A stretch of 64,000 bases of DNA. It comes from Acidovorax sp. NCPPB 4044 (GTDB taxonomy: Bacteria > Pseudomonadota > Gammaproteobacteria > Burkholderiales > Burkholderiaceae_C). Below are positions 23,878 through 31,940 of the stretch, piece after piece. A program made the translations under genes and the position numbers. The stretch's first letter is position 1, and each line of letters opens with the position of its first letter. Where the stretch lies: contig NZ_JAMCOS010000001.1 in assembly GCF_028069655.1 (NCBI RefSeq), positions 526,001 through 590,000 on the forward strand, written 5' to 3'. Below the pieces are notes generated by a model, which worked only from the letters and a program-made list of their open reading frames with translations, ran no database searches and was not told the DNA's origin.

Positions 23878-25695
23878 TCAATAGCCCAGCGTCTTGCCGT
23901 CCGGGTTGCGGGGGTCGGAGTAGCCGTAGAGGATGCCGTCCTTGAGCTGGATGGTCTGCGTGCGGCCCATCGACGGCTTCAGGGCCAGGTTGTGGCCGCG
24001 GGCTTTCAGGATCGCCAGCGTGTCCGGGGAGAAGCCGTTCTCGATGCGCAGCTCGTCGGGCGTCCACTGGTGGTGCACGCGGGGCGCCGCGGCCGCCTCG
24101 GCCGGGTTCATGCCGAAGTCGACCACGTTGACCACGGTCTGCAGCACGGTGGTGATGATGCGCGCGCCGCCGGGGCTGCCGGTGACCAGCATCGGCTTGC
24201 CGTCCTTCAGCACCAGCGTGGGCGTCATCGACGAGAGCGGCCGCTTGCCGCCCGCCACGGCGTTGGCGTCGCCGCCCACGAGGCCGTAGGCGTTCGCCAC
24301 GCCGGGCTTGGCGGCGAAATCGTCCATCTCGTTGTTGAGCAGGATGCCGGTGCCCTTGGCGACGATGCCGCTGCCGAAGTTGGTGTTGAGGGTGTAGGTC
24401 ACCGCCACCGCGTTGCCGGCCTTGTCCACCACCGAGTAGTGCGTGGTCTGGTCGCTCTCGTAGGGCTGGGGCTGGCCGGGCTTGATGTCCTTGGCGGCCC
24501 GCGCCTTGTTCGGGTCGATCGTCTTCGCGAGCGACACGGCGTAGGCCTTGGAGGTCAGGCCCTTGAGCGGCACCTTCACGAAGTCCGGGTCGCCCAGGTA
24601 TTCGGAGCGGTCGGCATAGGCCAGCTTCATGCTCTCGGCCATGGTGTGGATGGTCTGCGCGCTGCCCGCTCCCCATTGCGAGAGCGGCTGCGGCTCCAGC
24701 ATGTTGAGGATCTGCACGAGGTGCGCGCCGCCCGACGACGGAGGGGGCATGGTGACCACTTCGAAGCCGCGGTAGGTGCCGCGCACGGGGTTGCGCTCGA
24801 CCACTTCGTAGTCACGCAGGTCCTGCAGCGTGATGGCGCCGGGGTAGGGCGCCATCTCGGCCGCGATGCGGCGCGCGATGGGGCCCTGGTAGAACGCCTT
24901 CGCGCCCTGCTGCGAGATGAGGCGCAGCGACTGGGCGAGGTCTTTCTGCACCAGCCGGTCGCCGATCTTGAGCGGCGCGTCGCCGCGCCAGAAGATCTGG
25001 CGCGTGGCCGGCCAGCGGCCCATGTTGTCGCGCTCCTGCGCCAGCGTCTTGGCCAGCGTGAGGCTCACGGGAAAGCCCTTGTCGGCCAGCGCGACTGCGG
25101 GCGCGATCACCTTGGCGAGCGGCATCGTTCCCCACGACTTGAGCGCATGCTCCAGCCCCGCCACCGTGCCGGGCACGCCCACCGCATAGTGGGTGTACAG
25201 CGACTTGCCGTCGATCACGTTGCCCTTTTCGTCCAGGTACATGTCGCGGCTGGCCTGGCGGGGCGCGACCTCGCGGAAGTCGAGCGCCACGCTCTTGCCG
25301 GTCTTGGCATCGTGCACCATCATGAATCCGCCGCCGCCCAGGTTGCCCGCATTGGGCAGCACCACGGCCAGCGCAAAGCCCACGCCCACGGCGGCATCGA
25401 CCGCGTTGCCGCCTGCGCGCAGGATGTCCAGGCCCACCTTGGACGCCAGTTCCTGTTCCGAAGCCACCATGCCGTTGCGCGCCACCACGGGGTGGAACAC
25501 GTCCATGTCCATGTCGTAGGCCCGTCCCGCCGCACGGGCGGCCGGGGTCTGCACGGGAGCGTTCTCCGCGGCCGGCGCGGCGCCGGGGGCGGGCGTCGCG
25601 GCGCCGGGGATCTGGGCGCAGCCCGCGATGGACAGCAGCGCGAGGGCGCCGCTTCCGGCCAGCAGCCAGGGGCGTTGGAGGTGGGGGGAGGTCAT
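23878..25695 (-). CDS. ggt: Gamma-glutamyltranspeptidase, lipoprotein form
   Basis: 605 aa periplasmic enzyme that transfers or hydrolyses the gamma-glutamyl group of glutathione. The start is the ATG at 25693-25695; a lipoprotein signal follows (LLAGSGALALLSIAGCAQ, lipobox Cys near residue 25). After a Pro/Ala linker the catalytic domain runs from about residue 50: MVASEQELASKVGLDILRAG, GGGGFMMVHDAKTG and, at the self-cleavage site, DQTTHYSVVDKAGNAVAVTY, whose Thr (near 421) becomes the nucleophile of the small subunit; then GSGIVAKGTGILLNNEMDDF, PLSSMTPTLVL and SPGGARIITTVLQ. All hallmark residues are present. Its neighbour downstream is the AT-rich islet; it has no clear operon partner. 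Confidence 0.95.
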   Translation of the reverse strand: MTSPHLQRPWLLAGSGALALLSIAGCAQIPGAATPAPGAAPAAENAPVQTPAARAAGRAYDMDMDVFHPVVARNGMVASEQELASKVGLDILRAGGNAVDAAVGVGFALAVVLPNAGNLGGGGFMMVHDAKTGKSVALDFREVAPRQASRDMYLDEKGNVIDGKSLYTHYAVGVPGTVAGLEHALKSWGTMPLAKVIAPAVALADKGFPVSLTLAKTLAQERDNMGRWPATRQIFWRGDAPLKIGDRLVQKDLAQSLRLISQQGAKAFYQGPIARRIAAEMAPYPGAITLQDLRDYEVVERNPVRGTYRGFEVVTMPPPSSGGAHLVQILNMLEPQPLSQWGAGSAQTIHTMAESMKLAYADRSEYLGDPDFVKVPLKGLTSKAYAVSLAKTIDPNKARAAKDIKPGQPQPYESDQTTHYSVVDKAGNAVAVTYTLNTNFGSGIVAKGTGILLNNEMDDFAAKPGVANAYGLVGGDANAVAGGKRPLSSMTPTLVLKDGKPMLVTGSPGGARIITTVLQTVVNVVDFGMNPAEAAAAPRVHHQWTPDELRIENGFSPDTLAILKARGHNLALKPSMGRTQTIQLKDGILYGYSDPRNPDGKTLGY

Positions 25696-25884
25696 CGGTC
25701 GGAGCCCTTTCCTTTCCTGTCGGATGTGTCGTGCCGGTGCATCGGTGTGGGGCGCCGGCGGAGGGCGTGCAGTGTAGAACGGGACCCGGCGAGACGGCGT
25801 CACGGTTCGTTACAGAGGGGCCCGGCCGCCGCCGCTCAGGCACGGAGGCTGCATGGGGCCACGCCCTGCAGCGCGCGCTGGCGC

Positions 25885-25900
25885 TGCATACACTGCGGCT
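25885..25900 (+). promoter_or_regulatory. TGCATACA element upstream of uraH
   Basis: TGCATACACT (25885-25894) begins 87 bases upstream of the uraH start. Together with its flanks (C before, GCGGC after) it matches the element upstream of puuD (27836-27845) at 14 of 16 positions. Confidence 0.5.
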
Positions 25901-25971
25901 TTCCACGCCGCGCGGCTCGCGCCGATCGGCAGGCCGCAGCCCCCGCGTTTCGATGAGGAAGGAGATGCCCC

Positions 25972-26322
25972 ATGGGCCTCAGCACGCACGTTCTCGACAC
26001 CATGCACGGATGCCCCGCAGCGGGCATGGCCGTGTCGCTCCATGCGGTGGAGGGCGACCAGGTCCGCCTGGTCAGGCAATTGGTGCTCAACGGCGACGGC
26101 CGCACCGATGCCCCGCTGTTCGACAACGCGAGCCTGCGGCAGGGCACCTACCGGCTCACCTTCGGGGTGGGGGCGTATTTCAAGGCACGGGGCGTGGCGC
26201 TGCCGGAGCCGAACTTCCTCGACCGCGTGAGCGTGGATTTCGGCATCGCCCACACCGACCAGCACTACCACGTGCCGCTGCTGGTCAGCCCCTGGAGCTA
26301 TTCGACCTACCGTGGCTCCTGA
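25972..26322 (+). CDS. uraH: 5-hydroxyisourate hydrolase (transthyretin-like)
   Basis: 116 aa cytoplasmic enzyme, hydrolysing 5-hydroxyisourate, the product of urate oxidation, to OHCU. Diagnostic features are all present: the N-terminal LSTHVLDTMHGCPAAGM with catalytic His, the Arg-containing strand GDGRTDAPLF, the IAHTDQHYHVPLLVSPWSYS segment with its His pair, and the C-terminal tetrapeptide YRGS that replaces the transthyretin terminus. Length is standard. An AAGGAG site stands upstream (25960-25965). It stands alone as a short + strand unit, convergent with a lipoprotein gene two bases downstream, and has a TGCATACA element in its promoter. Confidence 0.97.
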   Translation: MGLSTHVLDTMHGCPAAGMAVSLHAVEGDQVRLVRQLVLNGDGRTDAPLFDNASLRQGTYRLTFGVGAYFKARGVALPEPNFLDRVSVDFGIAHTDQHYHVPLLVSPWSYSTYRGS

Positions 26323-26323
26323 T

Positions 26324-26872
26324 TCAGAGCTGGCCTTCGGTGAGCGTGTCGAGCTGGAAGCGGCCCGACTTGTCCCAGAGCCACGTGTCGGTGTAGGTGA
26401 CGCGGCCCATCCGGGCCGGCTCTGGGTAGGGCGCGGCGGCGCGCACGGTGCGCTCGATCTCGGCGATGACCTCGGGGGCGTGGCGCGGTGCGCGCATCCA
26501 GTGCAGGCGCGTGACCTGCCCGTTGCGGTCGATGTCCACCTGCAGCGTGCCGATGGCATAGAGCATCGGCGGCAGCTTGCCCTGGTAGATGCGCGTCTGG
26601 TTCAGGCCGTAGAGGTGCGTGGCGGCGTCCTGCCGGTAGGCGCGGGGATCGGCGGCGGCCGAACTGCGGGCCGAGCCGCGCGCTGCCGGCTCGGGGCCGG
26701 CCACACCCGCGCTGGCCGGCGCGGAAGCATTGCCGCTGCTGGGTGGCGGCGCCACCGGCTCGGGGCCCGACCTGCAGGCCGCGATCAGCGAGGCCACGGC
26801 CGCCATGAGGCCGGCCAGGAGCCAGTGGCGGCCGCGCGGCGCGCCGGGGGAGGGAGAGGAAGGAGGCTTCAT
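26324..26872 (-). CDS. Lipoprotein with TonB-like C-terminal region
   Basis: 182 aa from the ATG at 26870-26872 (MKPPSSPSPGAPRGRHW), after a GGAAGGAGG-type site. A lipoprotein signal is clear: LLAGLMAAVASLIAACRSG, lipobox Cys near residue 36. A Ser/Ala/Pro linker leads to a C-terminal domain (residues about 90-180) with LPPMLYAIGTLQVDIDRNGQ and APEVIAEIERTVRAAAPYPE, the pattern of TonB C-terminal or TonB-like domains that link to peptidoglycan or receptors. Function not known. It ends one base after uraH on the opposite strand and diverges from xdhC, so it has no obvious metabolic partner. Confidence 0.8.
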   Translation of the reverse strand: MKPPSSPSPGAPRGRHWLLAGLMAAVASLIAACRSGPEPVAPPPSSGNASAPASAGVAGPEPAARGSARSSAAADPRAYRQDAATHLYGLNQTRIYQGKLPPMLYAIGTLQVDIDRNGQVTRLHWMRAPRHAPEVIAEIERTVRAAAPYPEPARMGRVTYTDTWLWDKSGRFQLDTLTEGQL

Positions 26873-26952
26873 CGGTGGATCGTGGCTGGGTGCGTGGGCA
26901 GGAAGGGGCCGGGCTGCGATGCAGGGCTGGTGGCGCAACGCGGGGGCGCGCC

Positions 26953-27789
26953 GTGGCGTTGACACCGGCGCTGCACGCCTTGCTGCAAGGCCTGGCCACC
27001 CGGCCGGCCTGCGTGGTGGAGGTGGAGTCTACCCAAGGCTCGGTGCCGCGCGAGCGCGGTGCGTGGATGGCGGTGTTCGCCGATGGGCCGGTGCTGGGCA
27101 CCATCGGGGGCGGGCGCCTGGAATGGGACGCGGTGCGCCTGGCGCGCGCGCAACTGGCGGAAGGCAGCACTGCCGGCGTGCGCACGGTCCGGTTCGCGCT
27201 GGGCCCCAGCCTGGGGCAGTGCTGCGGCGGGGTGGTGCACCTGCGCTTCGGCTGCGTGGCGGCGCCGGATGCCGACGCGCTCGCGCGGCGCCTGGCCCCG
27301 GCCCGCGTGCCGGTGGCGCTGTTCGGCGCCGGGCACGTGGGGCACGCGCTGGCGCGGGTGCTGGCGCCCCTGCCGTTCGCGCTCACCTGGATCGACAGCC
27401 GCGACAGCGTCTTTCCGCCCGAGGCGCAGCGGGCGGGCGCGCAGTGCGAGCATTCCGACCCCGTGCACGCGGCCGTGCCGCAGCTGGCACCGGGCTCGCG
27501 CGTGCTGATCATGAGCTTCAGCCATGCCGAGGACCTCGACGTGGTGGCCGCCTGCCTGGCGCGGCAGCGCAGCCGTGCCGACCTGCCTTTCGTGGGCCTG
27601 ATCGGCAGCCGTACCAAGTGGGCGGCGTTCTCCCATCGGTTGCAGGCGCGTGGATTCGGCCCGCAGGAACTGGCGCACGTCACCTGCCCCATCGGCCTGC
27701 CGGGCATCGCGGGCAAGGAACCTGAGGTGATCGCCGTCTCGGTCGCGGCGCAACTGCTCGCCACCCTGCCCGCCGGGCACGCGGGCTGA
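26953..27789 (+). CDS. xdhC: Xanthine dehydrogenase maturation factor XdhC
   Basis: 278 aa if started at the GTG at 26953 (VALTPALHALLQGLA); an ATG at 26875 would add 26 residues that overlap the divergent lipoprotein leader, and neither start has a strong ribosome site. XdhC binds the molybdenum cofactor, receives the sulfido ligand and delivers it to XdhB. The N-terminal XdhC/CoxI domain shows VVEVESTQGSVPRERGAWM, GTIGGGRLEWDAV and GPSLGQCCGGVVHL with the cofactor-binding cysteines; the C-terminal Rossmann domain shows VALFGAGHVGHALARVL, FSHAEDLDVVAACL and GLIGSRTKWAAF. It lies 20 kb from xdhAB, unlike the common xdhABC operon, and precedes puuD. Confidence 0.92.
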   Translation: MALTPALHALLQGLATRPACVVEVESTQGSVPRERGAWMAVFADGPVLGTIGGGRLEWDAVRLARAQLAEGSTAGVRTVRFALGPSLGQCCGGVVHLRFGCVAAPDADALARRLAPARVPVALFGAGHVGHALARVLAPLPFALTWIDSRDSVFPPEAQRAGAQCEHSDPVHAAVPQLAPGSRVLIMSFSHAEDLDVVAACLARQRSRADLPFVGLIGSRTKWAAFSHRLQARGFGPQELAHVTCPIGLPGIAGKEPEVIAVSVAAQLLATLPAGHAG

Positions 27790-27835
27790 GGGCCGCGCGG
27801 CGGCGGGTCTCCCCGGGCGGGGCGGGAACGGAACC

Positions 27836-27851
27836 TGCATACACTCTGGCC
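27836..27851 (+). promoter_or_regulatory. TGCATACA element upstream of puuD
   Basis: TGCATACACT (27836-27845), with C before and CTGGC after, matches the element before uraH at 14 of 16 positions. It lies 172 bases upstream of puuD in the gap after xdhC. Confidence 0.5.
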
Positions 27852-28007
27852 ACAGGTCGCAGCGGTGCTCGGCGATGCCCTTCCACCTCCGTGGGAGCGC
27901 TCCGTCCGGTGCGCGGCCCTTCAGACTGCTCAGAGCGCCCGCAGTGGTGAGCAGGTTGCAGCACGGCAGAACTTCCGAGACCGTCCGTGCGCGAATCGAG
28001 AGACACC

Positions 28008-29225
28008 ATGGAAAGCTACCTCCTCGACTGGGCCAATCTGCTGCTGCGCTGGGTCCACGTCATCACGGCCATCGCGTGGGTCGGTTCGTCGTTCTACTTC
28101 GTCTTTCTCGATTCCAGCCTGACTCCGCCGCAGGACGAAGACCTGAAACGCCAGGGTGTGAGCGGCGAACTCTGGGCCGTGCATGGCGGGGGCTTCTACC
28201 ACCCGGTCAAGTTCGCGGGCGCGCCGCCACAGTTGCCCAGCCGCCTGCACTGGTTCTTCTGGGAAAGCTACAGCACCTGGATCAGCGGCTTCGCGCTGTT
28301 CACCGTCTCCTACCTCTGGAACGCCAGCACGTATCTCATCGACAAGTCGCGCATGGACTGGGCGCCGGCCACCGCGGTCGTGGTCGCCCTGGCTTTCCTG
28401 GCCGTCTTCTGGCTTCTGTACGACGGCATCTGCCGCCTCTTCGGCCGGCGGCGCAACGGCGACGCCATCGTCGGCGCGCTGGTCTTCGTGCTGGTGTGTG
28501 CGGCCTCGTGGCTGGCCTGCCACTGGTTCGCCGGCCGCGCGGCCTTCCTGCTGGTGGGCGCGATGATCGCCACCAGCATGAGCGCCAACGTGTTCTTCTG
28601 GATCATTCCCGGCCAGCGCAAGGTCATCGCCCAGATGAAGGCCGGCCAGCCGGTGGACCCGATCCACGGCCAGCGCGGCAAGCAGCGCAGCGTGCACAAC
28701 ACCTACTTCACGTTGCCGGTGCTGTTCTGCATGCTGTCCAACCACTACAGCTTCACCTGGGGCCATCCGCAGAACTGGCTCATCCTCATCCTGATGATGT
28801 TCGCGGGAGCGTCCATCCGGCAGTTCTTCGTGATGCGCCATGGCTGGAAGCTCGGCCGCAACGCCCATCCGCTGCCCTATGCGCTGGTGGGGTCGGCGGT
28901 CATCGTGGGCACCATCGCCGGGCTGCGGCTGTCGCAGGCGCCCGCTGCGCCGCAGCCACCGGCATCGTCTGCCAGCGCCGGGCCGGTAGGCTATGGCCAG
29001 CTGCAGCCCGTGCTGGCGCAGCGCTGCTACCTGTGCCACGGTGAGCAGGTGCAGATGAAGAACCTGCGGCTGGACTCGCCCGGGTCGGTGGGCCAGCACG
29101 CCCAGGCCATCTACCAGCAGGCCGTGGTGCAGAAGCTGATGCCCATGAACAACGCCACAGGCATGACCGATGCCGAGCGCGATCTGCTGCGGCGCTGGTT
29201 CGAATCGGGCGCCGCCGTGCGCTGA
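28008..29225 (+). CDS. puuD: Membrane urate hydroxylase PuuD with cytochrome c domain
   Basis: 405 aa inner-membrane enzyme that oxidises urate to 5-hydroxyisourate and passes electrons to the respiratory chain. The start is the ATG at 28008 (MESYLLDWANLLLRWVHVI). Residues 1-310 hold about eight membrane helices of the urate oxidase N-terminal domain, with the conserved WVHVITAIAWVGSSFYFVFL, GGGFYHPVKFAGAPP and LHWFFWESYSTWISGF. The C-terminal part (about 320-405) is a periplasmic cytochrome c: the haem site CYLCH at 340-344 and a later Met in LMPMNNATGMTD as axial ligand. The architecture is exactly that of PuuD rather than soluble uricase. It follows xdhC and precedes a c-di-GMP gene on the opposite strand. 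Confidence 0.96.
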   Translation: MESYLLDWANLLLRWVHVITAIAWVGSSFYFVFLDSSLTPPQDEDLKRQGVSGELWAVHGGGFYHPVKFAGAPPQLPSRLHWFFWESYSTWISGFALFTVSYLWNASTYLIDKSRMDWAPATAVVVALAFLAVFWLLYDGICRLFGRRRNGDAIVGALVFVLVCAASWLACHWFAGRAAFLLVGAMIATSMSANVFFWIIPGQRKVIAQMKAGQPVDPIHGQRGKQRSVHNTYFTLPVLFCMLSNHYSFTWGHPQNWLILILMMFAGASIRQFFVMRHGWKLGRNAHPLPYALVGSAVIVGTIAGLRLSQAPAAPQPPASSASAGPVGYGQLQPVLAQRCYLCHGEQVQMKNLRLDSPGSVGQHAQAIYQQAVVQKLMPMNNATGMTDAERDLLRRWFESGAAVR

Positions 29226-29266
29226 AGGGGGCGGTGGCGGTGTGCCGGTGGCAGCGCCGGGGCCGC

Positions 29267-31201
29267 TCAGTGCGCGGGGTGGCCGTGGGAGGCCGGCAGG
29301 GCCGGCGCCGGGGGGGCCGCCCAGGTATCGGCCTTGCCGCGGGGCGCCGCCGCGGCAAGGCCCTGGGCGGGCTCCGCGGTGCGCCAGGCCAGGCCGCTGG
29401 CCGCGCGCTTGGCGTCGTGCTTGGCCAGCGCCGCGAGGTTGGCCACTTCTTCCGCGCGCCGGATCGACCCGGGGGCGATGCGGGCCGCGCCGATTGCGAG
29501 GGTGGTGCACGAGAAGAACCGCTTCACGCCGTGCCGGTCCTCCGCCCAGATGCCCCCGGCCCGCCGGGCTGCATCGTCGAACAGGTTCAGCGCTTCGTGC
29601 GCGAACTCGTCCACGATGTGCTGGCAGCGCTGCAGCCAGTCGGTGCTCTGGAAGAGCAGCAGGAAGTCGTCGCCGCCCACATGGCCCACGAAGTCGCGCT
29701 GCGAATCGCAATGCGCCACGGCCAGGCGCGCCACCAGGCGGATCATCTGGTCGCCGCGCCAGTAGCCGTAGTAGTCGTTGAACGGCTTGAAGTGGTTCAG
29801 GTCGGCATAGCAGGCCACGAAGTCCGTGCCGCTCTCGATGAGCCGCTGCATGTGCAGGCTGATGGGAATGTTGCCCGGCAGGAAGGTGAGCGGGTTCGCG
29901 TGGCGCGCGGCTTCGATGCGTGCCTCGGTCACGCTGCGCACCAGCTGCTCGCCCGTGCCCAGGCCCGCGTAGCGGCCGTTGTCGGTCACGATGAACCCGT
30001 CGTTCAGGTAGCGCTGGTCCTGCGAGGTGAGGATGCCCACGAGCTGGTCCACATCGCAGTCGAGTTCCACCACGCGCGGCGCGTGGTTGGCGAAGCCCGC
30101 GCAGGGTTTGCGGCCGTGCACCTCGCGGAAGTAGAGCGTGGCGTAGTGGTTCATGAACTGCTGGCGGTTGATCAGCGCGATCGGCTTCGCACCGTCGAGC
30201 ACCGGCAGCGCATGCAGTTCGGGGCGGGCCTTGAAGAAGGCGGCCACCGTGTCGTTGGTGGTCTCGGCCGTGGCCGTGGGCGCATGCACCACCAGCAGGT
30301 TGCGCAGGATGCCCGGGCGCGCGTTCTGGCCGCGGTGGGGCAGGACCGCCACGCGCCGGTCGCGCAGCGCGTCGAGTGCCGGCGCGTCGATCCGCTCGAA
30401 CGGCGCCGGTGCCGGCCGGCCGAGCAGATAGCCCTGTCCGTAGGGAATGTCGAGGTCGCGCAGCGCGCGCAGGTCGTCCTGCGTCTCGATGCCCTCGGCG
30501 ATCAGGGTGGTGCCGAACACGTCGGCGATGCCCTTGATGGCCTGCAGCATCTGCAGGTTCTCCGGGTGCGCGCTGATGTCGCGCACGAAGTATTTGTCGA
30601 TCTTCACGAAATCCGGCCGCGCCTCCGACCAGAGCCGCAGGCTGGAGCGCCCGTCGCCGAAGTCGTCGAGCGCCAAACGCGCTCCCGCGCCATGCACCCA
30701 CTTGAGCGCCTCGCGCAGCGGGGCCATGTCGGCCACGCGCTCGTGCTCGGTGATTTCCAGCACCACTTGCTCCGCCGAGACCCCCGTCGCCCGGATGGCG
30801 GCGGCCACGGACACCCCACCGCACAGCGACACGCCCCGTACCAGCGCATCCGCGCTGATGTTGATGAACAGCCGGCCGGGCGCGGCGTGCTCGCCCCACT
30901 GCTGCAGCGCGAGGAACACGCACAGCAGCTCGAAATCCTGCAGCACGCCTTCCTGGGCCGCGGCCTGCAGCAGGCGGTCGGCCGCATGCAGCGGCGTGCC
31001 CGCGGGGCCGCGGATCAGGGCTTCATGCGCATAGATGTTGCCTTCGCGCAGATCGGCGAGCGGCTGGAAGACGCAGTAGAGCCCGCCCTCCCCCATGAGC
31101 CGCGCCAAAGGGCCCGCGCCCTGGCGGGCCGCAGGCGACAGGGAGGCGAGCACCCTTTCCCGCAGGGCGCCTTCATGGGCGGGCAAAGCTGTTACTTTCA
31201 T
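29267..31201 (-). CDS. EAL-CBS-GGDEF signalling protein
   Basis: 644 aa cytoplasmic c-di-GMP protein from the ATG at 31199-31201; a TTG two codons earlier is possible. Residues 30-275 are an EAL phosphodiesterase domain with its full motif set: HEALIRG, LFINISADAL, VVLEITEHE, LALDDFGDG, VKIDKYFVRD, IAEGIET. Residues 285-420 look like a CBS pair (VVHAPTATAETTNDTVAAFF, LPVLDGAKPIALINR), a nucleotide-sensing module. Residues 440-610 are a GGDEF domain with YADLNHFKPFNDYYGYWRGD and GGDDF near residue 512, which fits the active-site consensus GG[DE][DE]F. Both catalytic sites thus look intact. The order EAL first and GGDEF last is a known but less common arrangement. Confidence 0.93.
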   Translation of the reverse strand: MKVTALPAHEGALRERVLASLSPAARQGAGPLARLMGEGGLYCVFQPLADLREGNIYAHEALIRGPAGTPLHAADRLLQAAAQEGVLQDFELLCVFLALQQWGEHAAPGRLFINISADALVRGVSLCGGVSVAAAIRATGVSAEQVVLEITEHERVADMAPLREALKWVHGAGARLALDDFGDGRSSLRLWSEARPDFVKIDKYFVRDISAHPENLQMLQAIKGIADVFGTTLIAEGIETQDDLRALRDLDIPYGQGYLLGRPAPAPFERIDAPALDALRDRRVAVLPHRGQNARPGILRNLLVVHAPTATAETTNDTVAAFFKARPELHALPVLDGAKPIALINRQQFMNHYATLYFREVHGRKPCAGFANHAPRVVELDCDVDQLVGILTSQDQRYLNDGFIVTDNGRYAGLGTGEQLVRSVTEARIEAARHANPLTFLPGNIPISLHMQRLIESGTDFVACYADLNHFKPFNDYYGYWRGDQMIRLVARLAVAHCDSQRDFVGHVGGDDFLLLFQSTDWLQRCQHIVDEFAHEALNLFDDAARRAGGIWAEDRHGVKRFFSCTTLAIGAARIAPGSIRRAEEVANLAALAKHDAKRAASGLAWRTAEPAQGLAAAAPRGKADTWAAPPAPALPASHGHPAH

Positions 31202-31271
31202 ACACAACTGCCGGCACCTTAACCCGTGCGGGTGACAGTGGAGTGACGGCAGGCGCCCGCACGGCGGAATG

Positions 31272-31940
31272 TCAGGTTTGCAAATGCGGGTCGGCGCGCA
31301 GATCGGCGTAATCCACGGCGTATTTCACCAGCGCGGCCTGGCCGTCGATGCGCAACTTGCGGCGCAGGTGCAGGCGGTGCGTCTCCACCGTGCGCACCGA
31401 TGTGCCCAGGAGCTGGGCAATGTCCTTGTTGGAGCGTCCGTCGGCAAGCAGCCGCAGCACGGCGGCCTCGCGCGGCGTGAGCGACCGCGCGGATGGCTCG
31501 GCACCGGGCAGGCCTTCCACCAGCGCCCGCACGCTGTCGCTGAAGTACCGCCCGCCTGCGTGCACGGTCTCGATGGCTTCCACCAGCTGCCGGGCCGGCG
31601 CGTCCTTGAGAACGTAGCCCCGCACGCCCAGACCCACGGCGCGGCGCACGTATTCACCATCCTGGTGCATCGACAGCACCAGCACGCGCACCAGCGGAAA
31701 GCGGTCGCGGAAGACCGTGGCCAGGTGGATGCCGCTTGCGTCGGGCATGCGGATGTCGGTCAGCACGATGTCCGGCAGCAGCGCCGCGGCCAGTTCCACG
31801 GCCTCCTGGACGCCGCCGGCCTCCCCCGCCACGCGGATGTGCGGCGTGGCCTCCAGCCGCATGCGCACGCCGTCGCGCACGAGGGGGTGGTCGTCCACCA
31901 GCAGGACGCGGATGGGGTGGGGGATCGGTTCGCCGGTCAT
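31272..31940 (-). CDS. LuxR/NarL family response regulator
   Basis: 222 aa. The receiver domain (residues 8-125) has the acidic pocket VLLVDDHPLVRDGV, phospho-acceptor Asp in IVLTDIRMPDASG (about residue 60), the Ser switch in VLVLSMHQDG and the Lys in GYVLKDAPA. A NarL-type helix-turn-helix follows (SLTPREAAVLRLLADGRSN, KDIAQLLGTSVRTVETHRLH). Its ATG overlaps the stop of the sensor kinase gene (ATGA), so kinase and regulator are translated together. The kinase is NarX-like with a Cache sensor, so control by an extracellular small acid or by respiration is likely. No target site is proven; a set of phased heptamers at 33675-33715 is one candidate. Confidence 0.95.
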   Translation of the reverse strand: MTGEPIPHPIRVLLVDDHPLVRDGVRMRLEATPHIRVAGEAGGVQEAVELAAALLPDIVLTDIRMPDASGIHLATVFRDRFPLVRVLVLSMHQDGEYVRRAVGLGVRGYVLKDAPARQLVEAIETVHAGGRYFSDSVRALVEGLPGAEPSARSLTPREAAVLRLLADGRSNKDIAQLLGTSVRTVETHRLHLRRKLRIDGQAALVKYAVDYADLRADPHLQT

